Of a DNA stretch of 64,000 nt, positions 1-10,103 are shown in pieces (the first letter of the stretch is position 1; each line of letters starts with the position of its first letter). The position numbers and the translations under genes were made by a program. The stretch covers positions 248,001-312,000 of the forward strand of contig MU839079.1 of NCBI GenBank assembly GCA_030685235.1, in the 5' to 3' direction. Source of the DNA: Copromyces sp. CBS 386.78 (taxonomy: Eukaryota; Ascomycota; Sordariomycetes; Sordariales; Sordariaceae). Below the pieces are notes generated by a model. The model had not been told where the DNA came from. It searched no databases and worked only from the letters and a program-made list of their open reading frames with translations.

Positions 1-1026
1 CCTGTGCGCACTCAGCGGACTGGGATGCACAGCTCTCAACACCAAATGTCTCTTCTCATCCACCTTGCTCATCCTTTTCCCCGCCGGCGTCCCCCACGCC
101 ATGAACACCACACCCCGTTTCTGCCGCTCGCTGACAAGATCGATGACGCGTTGGGTTAGCCGTTCCCAGCCCCTGTTGGCATGGGAGTTGGCTTCGTGCG
201 CGCGCACGGTCAGGCACGTGTTGAGCATCAGGACGCCGCGGTCGGCCCAGGGGGTGAGCAGCCCTCCTCTGTTGGGAGGGGGCCGGAAGGAGGGGTAATC
301 TTTGGCTAGGGCGGTGAAGATGTTCCGCAAAGATGGGGGCGCGGGCGTGGGAGGCCGCACCGAGAAGGACAGCCCGTGGGCTTGGTTGTGGTTGTGGTAG
401 GGGTCTTGGCCGAGGATGAGGATGCGGACGGAGGGGAGCGGGGTGTGGCGGGACCTGTTTTGTGTGTGTTGTGTTTAGTGTTTGTTGCACACGGTTAGAT
501 GGTTGGTTGAACGAGATGGATGGTAGGTAAGGGGAATATATATAGATATGGGAAGAGCGGAAATAGGAGGAGGAAAAAAAAAAAAAAGAACATACCAACT
601 GTACACATCCTCCTTGGGCGGGAACACAGTCTTGGTCTCCCACTCTTTCTTCAGGAACCTCTTCAGGTCCAAAAACTCCTTGGTGACAATCTCCCCTTTA
701 AGGTGCGCCAGCCAGCTCTCATCCAGCGTGTCGATCTCCAGCTGCAAGAGCTCGCGTTGTTCGGGCGTTAGAGTCGCTACCCATTTCTCCTTGTCGAAGT
801 TCTTGGTTATTACTGTCTCTGGTGTAGTGGCGCTTTGACTTTGACCTTGACTTTGGCTGCGGGCCGTGGTGGCTATGCCGTTACTAATTGAGGCTGGAGG
901 TCCTGGCTTGGGAGCGCCGAAGAAGGACATGATGTTGGCGTTGGTTTGTTTGGGCTTTTTGGCGTCTGCGCTGCTGCCGGCTTGGTGGGCGCCGGCTTTG
1001 CGCTTGAGCTTGAGGGAGGAGGACAT
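1..1026 (-). CDS. ung1: Uracil-DNA glycosylase (family 1), 3' end off window
   Basis: Excises uracil from DNA to start base-excision repair, in nucleus and/or mitochondria. Exon 1 is 1026-596, the intron (140 nt) has donor GTATGT and acceptor CAG, and exon 2 is 454 to the window edge. The splice makes a Trp codon and restores the family sequence DVYSW-SRHTP. Seen in the protein: basic NLS-like N-terminus (KLKRK, KKPKQ), a degenerate PIP-box ending in IMSFF (about residues 33-37), the water-activating motif GQDPYH (159-164) and the Leu-loop motif HPSPLSAHR (about 287-295), which lies at the first bases of the window. Only a short C-terminus is missing. I chose the ATG at 1026 because NLS and PIP-like motifs follow it directly, as in other UNGs. 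The frame stays open to 1266, so a longer isoform is possible (separate entry). Identification is firm. Confidence 0.95.
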
Positions 1027-1266
1027 TGTTCTGGTTGTTTGGGGTGGCGGTCTGTGAGTAATGGTCTTGTGAGTTCGGATTCCAAGGAGGAGGAGTGGTA
1101 AAAGACGTCGGCGGGGAAGAGTAACGGAAGAGGCCGTAGTATTGCGACACAACAACGTGGTTGATCTTGGTGACAAGTTGCTAGAATAATAGCCAATAAT
1201 CCTCGGATTCGAAATTGACCAACATGAACGCTCGAGGTTGGCCTTCTCAACTGGAAATTCCGTCAA
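1027..1266 (-). other. Open in-frame N-terminal extension of UNG, possible mitochondrial leader
   Basis: The UNG reading frame continues upstream of the ATG at 1026 without a stop for 80 codons to an ATG at 1266. The added peptide is rich in Arg, Ser, Thr and Leu and poor in acidic residues after its first ten residues, with a run like PRRRLLPLLLLGIR. In other eukaryotes UNG makes mitochondrial and nuclear forms from alternative N-termini. The extension could encode a mitochondrial leader, or simply be an open 5' UTR. Confidence 0.35.
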
Positions 1267-2078
1267 TTGAAATCTCGGCCAAATTTAAGGTAATCAGCTT
1301 GTAGAAGAGAAAATTTCCCGTCTCCGTTTGTCTTGGAGTGTTGTTTAATCCCAATTCCCAAAGATTACGCTACCTAAAAAGCGCGTCTCGTTAGCCCTGT
1401 AAGGCGCGACTTTTGGCGTCATCGAATCAATTTAAGACCCTTGCTTGACCCCACCTTGCGGGACGGGGTCCCGAAAAGCGGAGCAGCTCCGCACCTTTCA
1501 AGGATCCATTTTCGGCCGGGGTAAGCGTAGTGGAGAACGCCGAAGTCGCTGTGAACCGGTGGAGGCCGAACCAGTGGATGAGGACGGACCGTGCTGGACG
1601 CTGGCCTGTGCCCGCCTTTTTTGTGAGCACTAGAATACTCTTGGTCGTCAGAATAAGATCAATCTTCCAAGATTAGGTTTTATAAATGTTAGCTGGAACT
1701 TCCAAGTTGGTCATGACAGACGGGATGGAATAGGTATCCGCACAAAACTATCGCAACGCGAACTCACCGCGTGGTCACGTCCCCGTCCGGTGTAACAGTC
1801 TCATTGATCTTTGAATCACATGGAGTGCTACGAGTACCATGTTCCAAGATGATACTGCCAACTCGACAAGTTATATATATATATACCTGCGGCGCCCTTC
1901 TCCAAGCAATTCTTACCATCCGCAGGAAGTCTATCATTGATGTCCATGACAAATAAACACCCACTGCTTCCTTATCCCTACCTCTTTTCACACCGCTGCA
2001 ATCAAAACGTTCATCCACACTTTCACAACCTCCCCCTTACCTTCCCTTCCCTCCCCTCCCCCATACACAGTGAGGAAC
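1267..2078. other. Intergenic region between UNG and the CDC1-like gene
   Basis: No coding sequence I can support. It should hold the UNG promoter and the 3' UTR of the CDC1-like gene. It contains two neighbouring short hairpins (1459-1492, separate entry) and a short TA repeat near 1872-1882. Confidence 0.6.
1459..1492. repeat. Two adjacent perfect short hairpins
   Basis: A 6-bp inverted repeat with a 3-nt spacer (arms CGGGAC/GTCCCG, 1459-1473) is followed four bases later by a 7-bp inverted repeat with a single central base (arms GCGGAGC/GCTCCGC, 1478-1492). They lie in a locally GC-rich stretch of intergenic DNA upstream of UNG. Function unknown. Confidence 0.5.
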
Positions 2079-4382
2079 TCACCCCTTCCAAGCCAACCAC
2101 CCAAAAACAGTCACAACCATCCACGCCACCCTCCAAACCGTAGTCCACAACTCTGTAACCACCACGCCCATGGCCGTCTTCGGCTTCGGCTTTTTCCTCC
2201 TGCTTTGCTTCGCCCTCCATTTTGAACCTGTGGATGCACCATAATACATATCCTCCTCTTCCTCTCCCGTAATCTGTATCCTCGGCTCATGATGATGATG
2301 CTTCCCTCCCCATGACCATCCTTTAGTCCCTGATGATTTATTACTATTACTGTAAACGCTCGATTTTCTACTCCTTCCCTTCTCGTTGTGACCACCGTTT
2401 CTGGGACTGGTTTTTCGTTGTGAAGAAGAACTGACTGACCCAGTACGTGTTCTTCGCTCTCCCGAAGTACCTGAGGAGCCGTACTTGGATGAGGAGGCCG
2501 AGTATCCGGCCGAAGGGAGGTTGTATTCGTCGTAATCTTCCTGTTTCGCTTTGAAGACGGGGAGGATGGAGATGCCACTAGCCGCCGAGTGGCTGTCGGC
2601 ATCGAGATCGAGGGCGAATTTAGGTAGGTTGAGGACGGGGACCAAGAAAGCGCGAATGGCGAGGAGGATTACACAAAAAATTCCCAAGCCGACGTAGTGC
2701 AGGTAGGTGCTGATTTGGTTCGGGAGGAGACAGAGGTGGGTTTGGATTGTCGGTTGGCCGTCGCTCGCGAGAGGTTTGCCCGTGACTGGGTCGAGCGGGT
2801 TGTATAAGCTGACCATTTGGAAACCGGGAGTAGGGACGCCCATGGCCATGCTGATGGATTTGACCGTGATTTCGCGGACGGAGCCTTGGTTGGGCGCGTG
2901 CACTACTTCGCAGTAGTCGTGGTCGTCGCCGGAGAAGGCGTGGATGACGTTGCCGATTTTCTCCATCAGGCTTACGGACTGCTTCTCGTCGAGGACGTTC
3001 TGGTATTGGTAGCCACGATACACGGAGATGGCGTTACGGTGATCGGGGAACACGGGCTCGGTCTGACCCTTTGGCGGTGGCGTAGGGGGCCAGTGTTCAC
3101 GCTTCGGGCCGCATGGGGTGCCGGGTGGTCGGTAGAGCGGGACGTGAGTGAGGAGGATTGTCGGGAGGTCGGGGATCTTCTTGTTATTGTCTTCGTTGAC
3201 AAGACGCGGTTGATCCTTGAAGTTGGCCTTGTTTAGCTCTTCGATTCGGTGGTGCAGCTTAACCTCGGGAACCTCTCCCCTCAGATACCGTAGCTCCTTC
3301 TCCACAGCCTTCTGCTTCGTCCACTTCACCTGATTGATAAAGTGTTCCGTCGGTTTGTAGATAGGCTGTACATCCTGCCTGGCGACCTCCGACAAGCTAG
3401 CAGCGCTCATCGACACCGTGTCCACCGAAACAAAGGTATGGTTTCCAACAACATCCACGCGGTTTCCTTCTCCAAAGTACGCCTCGAACCTGTTCCTCAC
3501 AGGAAGCTTTATCTCCGCCCCAAATCCCAAGTCGTGGTTCCCGGGTAAGCTGGCAATTAGTTTCCTCCTCTTATGCTCGTTCTCCGGCTTCTGCCCCGCC
3601 TCCAGCCACGGGCTAAAGAAGATCTCGCCGAACCTGGCATACTCCTTCAACCAGTAAAACTCGTTATACTTCTTATTCCAGCTCTTCAAGTATTTCTGCT
3701 CGTTTTTCGGATGCGGACCCCACTCCGGGTCTCGAAAGTCTCCATGTGCCGTCTTCCACTCCCGTCCGCCGTCGAAGAGGTCGCCCAGGAAGAATATCGT
3801 ATCGGGGTCAAGCTGCGCCTGCATCTGCGTGTAGGATCGGCGGATGTAGTTATCGACAATCGTCATCGTCAACGAGTTCAGCGGCCACGGTCGGCCGGGG
3901 TACGAATGGGGGTCGATGAGCTGGGGATCGGCCACCAGGACGAGGTGGTGAGGTTTCGCGCCGGCGGGCTGTTTTTTTTTGGCACTGTTGTATTAGCCTC
4001 CTACTTCTTCCACGGTCCGAAAAAAGAAAGGTCTTACCCATTTCTCCCACTTTTCCCACTCACACTCCTCCACCGCCGAATGAAACACCCATCTCTCGCC
4101 CCAAAGCAGAACCACAATCCATGCAGCCACCAGTAAATGCGGGAAGCTGAACAAGCGGTTATACGTCAGATTCAAGCGCAGCCTCCGCCCGGCATTGACG
4201 ATGGCCGCCCAAGCCAGGAAGCGGCCGCGTTCCCTCCAGAAGCGCCAGGCGGAGCGGGACGAGTGGGCGAGAAAAGCGCGAATGTCGTCGAGAACCGAGG
4301 TCGAGTCGGAGCGGCGGTGTTTGGGTTGGAATGATGAGCTGCTGTAGCCGTAGCCCCCGTTGCTACTATACGATGGCGCCAT
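2079..4382 (-). CDS. cdc1: CDC1/TED1-type metallophosphoesterase (GPI-glycan remodelling)
   Basis: Predicted Mn-dependent ER/Golgi phosphoesterase of the Cdc1/Ted1/PGAP5 family, which removes ethanolamine phosphate from GPI-anchor mannoses. Exon 1 is 4382-4038, the intron is 69 nt (donor GTAAGA, acceptor CAG), exon 2 is 3968-2079; 744 aa. Motifs: DPQ near 129, GDLFD (177-181), GNHD (258-261), LTHVPLY around His390 and SGDDHD (about 461-466), together the metallophosphoesterase metal ligands. Membrane segments: near 77-97, near 537-561 and a short hydrophobic C-terminus, so the catalytic domain sits between two membrane spans as in the family. The tail between the last two is Ser-rich and basic and makes the protein longer than yeast Cdc1 (about 490 aa). 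Start: the first ATG of the spliced frame followed by a soluble N-terminus. Whether it is the Cdc1 or Ted1 ortholog cannot be settled here. Confidence 0.9.
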
Positions 4383-4982
4383 GATGGGGTGTCTGTGTGG
4401 CCATTCCCGGACGGTTTGTGAAGTTGGTTTTGGGAAAGGTTTGGAGGAGATCGGATTTGAATGTCGGGAAAACCGAACGGAACGAAACGAAACGTGGCGC
4501 TGTGCTGTTGATGTGCGCAATTCAGGGGTGCGGTGTCCCACTTCCAGTGGAAATGGAGCTGCCGTTCTAGAGCCGCGGGGAGTGGAATGAATGGTGGATT
4601 CCTTTGCTGTGGTGGAGTAGTCGTGTTAAGGCTTCCTCAGATCAGTGGGTATTGACACCCCACTATCTATTTGCAATGACGATGTGGGAATGGAATTGGA
4701 ATCACGAAATCACAACATTGAACAGCGGAAAAAGGATTGTTGTTGTTATTGTTTATGGAGACATTGACACTTCAGCCGTCGCCAACAAGGCAAAAGGTCC
4801 CCCACACCCTCCAGCCTCCAGCCTCCAGCCTCCAGCCTCTCGGCTTAAGCGGGGCCGCCAGAATGACCACTCAGGAGTCGGGGAACGACGACGCCAACAA
4901 AAACCACCCGACTGCGGCGTCCGGAGCATAGAAGGATGAACGCAACCGACGACGACGCTGAAGATGAATTAAAACAAAACGC

Positions 4983-5013
<31 letters not shown>
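4983..5013. repeat. Poly-A mononucleotide run (about 31 nt)
   Basis: Uninterrupted adenines beginning after GCC and ending before TAAGAAAAG. It lies in non-coding DNA. Its length is prone to replication and sequencing slippage. Confidence 0.95.
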
Positions 5014-5015
<2 letters not shown>

Positions 5016-6551
5016 AGAAAAGCAAAAAGCTCAGCCGACCATGATCGGAGTCGGACTCATGCGTTTACCCGGAGCAAGGCAGAGAGAGGCCTACGAAACT
5101 ACCACGCAGTTTCTGAATGGATCCAACGCACTAACTAGGTAAACAGGCTACTGGAACCGTGGTAGGAGAGGTCTACAATTTGGTGCTTGTATGGTCCTCA
5201 GGTCACGCACACTGCTCAACTAACTCCGCGCTGTCGACACATCACTTCCAGGTCGTGGATTACATACAAACGATCTCGGCGTCCTTTTAAAAAGTGGCGG
5301 GTTATGTAGTTCGATTAGAGGTGGTGCAAGTGTTAGTGCTTCACTACTTCCCGTCTTTTATCATCCATGACACATTTCCAGCTCACGCCTTGCGGCCTTA
5401 AATTGAGAGACCGGCTTCTCTTGTGGACTTCGTCTTTTTATGGATGCAAAAGGATTATGTCTTTTTTTTTCTTTCCTCACTACGCCCTCCCCCGACAACA
5501 AGAGAACCGTAAGCATTGAGAAAAACAATCAAATATCAATAATCTTTGATCAGGCGAGAGTGGTCATAATAAGTATTTAGTTTTCAAAAAGCAAAAAATA
5601 CGATCCTGGACGAATCCCCTTTTATAACGTGAAAAATCCCCTGCACTTGGATGTAGAGAAGAAAAGAGAAGAGCAAGGACAGGAAGAGAGGAGATTCCGT
5701 TCGAGGGTGGGGGATTATATAAGGCGAAGGGCTTGCTTGTATGGGAAAGTAAATTGCAATACAACAAAAAGGAAGAACTACTACAGCAAGCCCGTTGCAT
5801 TTTTACTCTCGTATACAGCATTTCCAGAAGGCAAACGGTGGCTACCTAGGTAAGGTTCGAACAGCATCGAGAGCACGGGCGGGCACCTCGACGGCTCTGT
5901 TAATGGTTTGCTGCGGGTTGTGTTGGGACACTAACACTTGCACCCAAGCAACCAACCTCCAACCGAACCACCTGCATAACCCACGGTGTAAGTAAGACAA
6001 GCAAGCGATAGAAGCAAATAGAAGTTGAAATACTCTTCGCTCAACCAAACCCCTAAAACAATACGTATGTATCGTTTTGCATAATAGTTCTCAGGGTCCT
6101 TCACTTGTCAATGTCTCTCATAAAAAAACCCAAAAAAAATACCATTTTTTTTATATTTTTTTTTTCAACTATTCTCTCTCTTTCTTCCTGTTCCAAAACA
6201 GTCTGTCGCAATGTGATGCAACCTCCACTGCTTCCCATCCCCACATACACCTACCTGTTGTCAAAATAAACGACACCCGACATGACACCGGACACGCGAT
6301 ACCAACGGCCCCTATGATTCACCATTTCTCCTATACGTTCGTTCGGCCATCCGGTACGTCTTCCCAAGAGGGAAAGCGAATACGCCGATTTGCATATTCA
6401 CATTTTCACCCTCTTCATTTTTTTTTCCTTTTTTTTTCTCCACATTTTTAACATTCCGACGTTCCTAACCCCCGACTCCCCCCAACTATGTAGAGGTACG
6501 TACGTACGTACCCTACTACTCAGCTGAACTTTCAATGAGAAGAGATCCGAA

Positions 6552-6573
6552 CGGACGGACGGACGGACGGACG
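6552..6573. repeat. GGAC tetranucleotide microsatellite
   Basis: About five tandem copies of a CGGA/GGAC unit in intergenic DNA. A second tetranucleotide run (TACG units, about 6495-6510) lies 40 bases to the left. Confidence 0.9.
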
Positions 6574-7218
6574 GTTAGATCTTAGTCGAAAGTCTAGTTG
6601 CCTAGATACGTACCACACACTACCACACCTATATATGTATATACCACACCATTGGATCACGGAAGGACGCTCCCGAAGAAGGTGGTCATGGGGTTGGTTA
6701 CCCTGCCTGTGCCTGCCTGTATTTAACGGTGGTGTGGGTAGGTACCTACTTCTGGTCAAGGTACTTCTGGTCAAGGTACCTTGGGGCAAAGTGGTAATGT
6801 AAAGTGGCAAGTGTAAAGTATGTTCAGATTTTTGGTCGAGCTAATATGTACAAATGTGCTCATCCCAAGTTAGGGTAAGCACTCGAGGGAACTAACTATA
6901 CAAGTATGGACAATGAAGATGTGAAGAGGTGAAGTGACGACACAATCAGAAAAGCAGGCAACAGAGAGAGATGAGAGACGAGAGACGAGAGAAAACAAAA
7001 CATCGCGATTGACGATGTCGGCGAAGAAAAGAGAAAGAGGAAAAAACGAAACGCAATGGGGATATCCATCCCCATCCCCATTCAAGTACGTATCGTACAA
7101 ATGCCTGGTTCCAGGTAAGGGCGACTTGTTGCACTTATTAGACCTAAAAGATCCAAGTAAAAGTCTGCTTAACCTCGAAAGGAACCGAATACCTATTATC
7201 ACCAAGTTAGCAATCATT

Positions 7219-7240
7219 CATCATCATCATCATCATCATC
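7219..7240. repeat. CAT trinucleotide microsatellite
   Basis: About seven CAT units just past the stop codon of the GH3 beta-glucosidase, probably within or next to its 3' UTR. Confidence 0.9.
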
Positions 7241-7269
7241 AGAATATCCATCAAAGGACAAAAAAAAAC

Positions 7270-10103
7270 TCACTTAATATCCCCCGCCGAACTCCCCACC
7301 AAAACCAAAAACCTCCCCTCCTCCGCCACCCACCCCTTTCTCTCCGTATCATAATACCCCACCGCGTACTTATCCAGTTCAATCCTCAAATGCCTCGTCT
7401 CGCCCTTTTCCAATTGCACCTTCTCAAACGCCACCAACTCCTTCTCCGGCCTGGGCAATCTCGACTTTTCATCCCGGACATACACCTGCACCGTCTCTGC
7501 GCCGTCGTATTCGCCCACATTACTAACAGCCACGCACAGCTCGATTACTCCATTCTGCGTGAGCACGCGGCTGGACAGCGAAGGCCGGCCGTACTCGAAC
7601 AAAGTATACGACAGACCATGGCCGAAGGGGAACAGCGGCGCGATTTTAGAGCGGTCGTAGTGTCTGTAGCCGATGTAGAGACCCTCGCCGTAGATAACCT
7701 CTAGGTTCTCGCCCGGCCAGTTATGGTACGCGGGCGTGTCTTCCAGACGCTTGGGGAACGTGCAGGGGAGTTTACCGCTGGGGTTACGCAGACCGAAGAG
7801 CACATCGGCCAGGGCGTTACCCGCTTCTTGGCCTTGGTACCACGCCTGCAAGATGGCTGGTACACGATCAGCCCAGGGCATGGTGACTGGTGAGCCGGAC
7901 TGGTTGACGACGACGGTGTTGGGGTTCGCGTTGACGACGGCTTCGACGAGCCGGTCTTGCGAGCCGTTGTAGGGCAGGTCCATGGTTGGGCGGTCGTACC
8001 CCTCGGATTCCCACTCGGCGTCGAGGCCGACGACCATGATGGCCACGTCGGCGGCGGAGGCGGCGTCGATGGCTTCCTGCAGGTAGTCGACCTGGTCGGC
8101 TTCCTTGAAGCCAATGCGGCAGCCGCCGTAGCGGTGCGTCATGCCCATTTGCTTTTGCTTGGTGACGGGCCGTAGCTCGTTGGTCATTTCGACGCGCAGC
8201 TCGACGGGCCGGTTGGCGTCCATTTCGACCTCGACGAGGTAGTCGACCGAGCCGTCGAACATGGCTTCGCCTTCTTCGGTCCAGTCCCACAGGTCGAGGG
8301 AGAGCTTGCCGTTGATGTAGAGCTTACCCGGGCCGACGGACATGTAGGAGATGGTGTGCTTGCCCGAGTGCTTGGGGGTGAGGTAGGTGGTGGCGACGGC
8401 GGACCATTCGGGGCCGGTCTGGGCGAGGGGTGCCGAGTCCCAGAGGAAGAGGTCGGTGTTGGTCCGCCGTTGGATGGCAACGGGTTCGCCCTTGAACTTG
8501 TCACCCTTGAACCACTCGATGGTGACGCCGGGCTTGCCAGTTTTGTCGGAGCAGTAAGGAGAGGCGACGGGGAGCCACTTGTAGATGTGGCAGCCTTGGG
8601 CATAGGTGACAGGCTTCTCGGCGACCTTGCGGATGCTCTCAAGAGGAAGGGTGGTGTAGTAGGGGTTCAAGCTGGCACTTCCGCCACCTCCAGCAATGGC
8701 TCGGTTGGCGTTGGGTCCGATGACGGCGACCTTGGTGATCTTGGGGTTGATGGGCAGAATCGAGCCTTCATTTTTCAGAAGGGTGAGACCCTGGATACCG
8801 GCCTCACGGATCAACTCCCGGGTTTCCTCTCTGTCGTCTTCTTTCTCCGCAGTTTCGGGTGTCAGATCGCTTCCCTTTGTTCGCTCGACAAGAGTGAGGA
8901 CGTTCTCAGCCGCTCTGTCAATGTCAGCCTGTGAGAGTTCGCCCTTGTTCAGGGCCTCCATGACCTTTTCATAACGCCATTTCTTGGAGTGGGGGAACTC
9001 GATATCGCAACCTGCCTTGATGGACTCGGCGGTAGAGTTGACACCGCCCCAGTCGGAGATGACAGCACTGTGTCGGTGTTAGTGATTTCTAGAGCACCGG
9101 GGGAAAGGGGTGGTCACTCACCCATCAAAGTTCCACTCATCCCGAAGAACCTCCTTCAAGGTGTGAGTGTTCATGTCAGCGTGAACCCCATTTACGAGGT
9201 TATACGAAGACATGACAGCCCATGGCTTGGCCTCACGAACAGCAATCTCAAACGGACGCAGGTAAATCTCACGGAGTGGCCTTTCGGCAATCACGGAGTT
9301 GACCGTCAACCTGTTTGTTTCTTGCTCGTTTCCGACAAAATCTGGTTGATGTCAGCTTTGTGTCTTTGCGGGTTCAGCGACAGTGGGAACTCACGCTTCA
9401 TGGTAGCAGCCACACCATTCTCCTGAAGACCCTTGATATACTGAGCGGCAAGCTTGCCAGTAAGAAGAGGGTCCTCAGAGAAAGACTCAAAGTTCCTTCC
9501 TCCCAGAGGATGTCTGTGCATGCAGACCGTGGGCGCGAGGAGAATGTTGGCCTGGCGAGCCTTTGCTTCCTCGGCCAAATGACGGCCTACTTGGCGGAGG
9601 AGGGCCTTGTTCCAGGTGGCGGCCAACGAGATACCGCAGGGAAATAACGCAGCCTGTTTTTGATGGTTAGCACAAGGTCAAAATTGGCCAACTTGATGCT
9701 TGTTAACTCACCTTGGTACCACCAACAAAGATACCGCCTCGAGCACCATTGGGTCCATCGCTCGTTTTGACGGCAGGAATACCCTTCTCGGGTATCGACT
9801 TTGTCCTCCAGAAGTCTGCGGCAGTTAGGAGAGAAATCTGTATAGATCAGCTTCCTGCTCGTCTTTCTCCCGAGAATATGTCGAATGTCGTACCTTCTCC
9901 TCCTGTGTTAGGCTTGCCAGCTTCTTCTTAGCCAGGAACCTCTTGTTCTTCGGCACAGCTACCTGCTGGAACGGGCTTCCCATGGGGGAGAACTCGGTAT
10001 CAGGCGTGGTGTTGCTGTCGATGCTCTCAGAAGGGGAGGCATTGGGATCGATATCCCGCTCGAAGGGGCCTCCCCCAACGGCGATGGAGGAAAGTGAAGT
10101 CAT
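7270..10103 (-). CDS. GH3 beta-glucosidase with PA14 domain, probably intracellular
   Basis: Hydrolyses terminal beta-D-glucosyl (possibly beta-xylosyl) residues from oligosaccharides. Five exons: 10103-9894, 9837-9712, 9653-9395, 9341-9122 and 9067-7270; all introns are 54-58 nt with GTGAGT or GTACGA donors. The joined frame is 870 aa. Order: short disordered N-terminus, GH3 barrel with SDGPNG and FVGNEQE motifs, catalytic nucleophile Asp277 in VISDWGG, the GGGGSA loop of the second GH3 domain near 391, a PA14 insert (about 430-570), and a C-terminal fibronectin-III-like domain (about 735-860). This PA14 architecture is that of the BglI/bgl3-type fungal enzymes. The N-terminus ([12 protein letters not shown]) has no signal peptide, so a cytosolic role on imported cellodextrins or glycosides is inferred. 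An in-frame ATG-like start at 10217 exists, but ATG 10103 gives the more usual N-terminus. Confidence 0.94.

Larger units (their letters stand above)
4383..7269. other. Intergenic region with simple repeats, no supportable gene
   Basis: About 2.9 kb between the start of the CDC1-like gene and the stop of the GH3 gene. I see no family-like or well-composed reading frame. It holds an A31 run (4983-5013), short CCTCCAG repeats near 4806-4838, a TACG repeat near 6495-6510, a GGAC repeat near 6552-6573, a 17-bp direct repeat near 6747-6780 and a CAT repeat near 7219-7240. The right part is probably the 3' UTR of GH3 and the left part the CDC1-like promoter. Confidence 0.6.

Noticed and set aside
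4983..5013. A31 run as a retroposed poly-A tail
   Set aside because: No target duplication and no coding or RNA-like sequence directly upstream; a simple mononucleotide run is enough.
7957..8642. Overlapping frames on both strands inside the GH3 gene
   Set aside because: Shadows of the GC-rich GH3 coding sequence in other frames.
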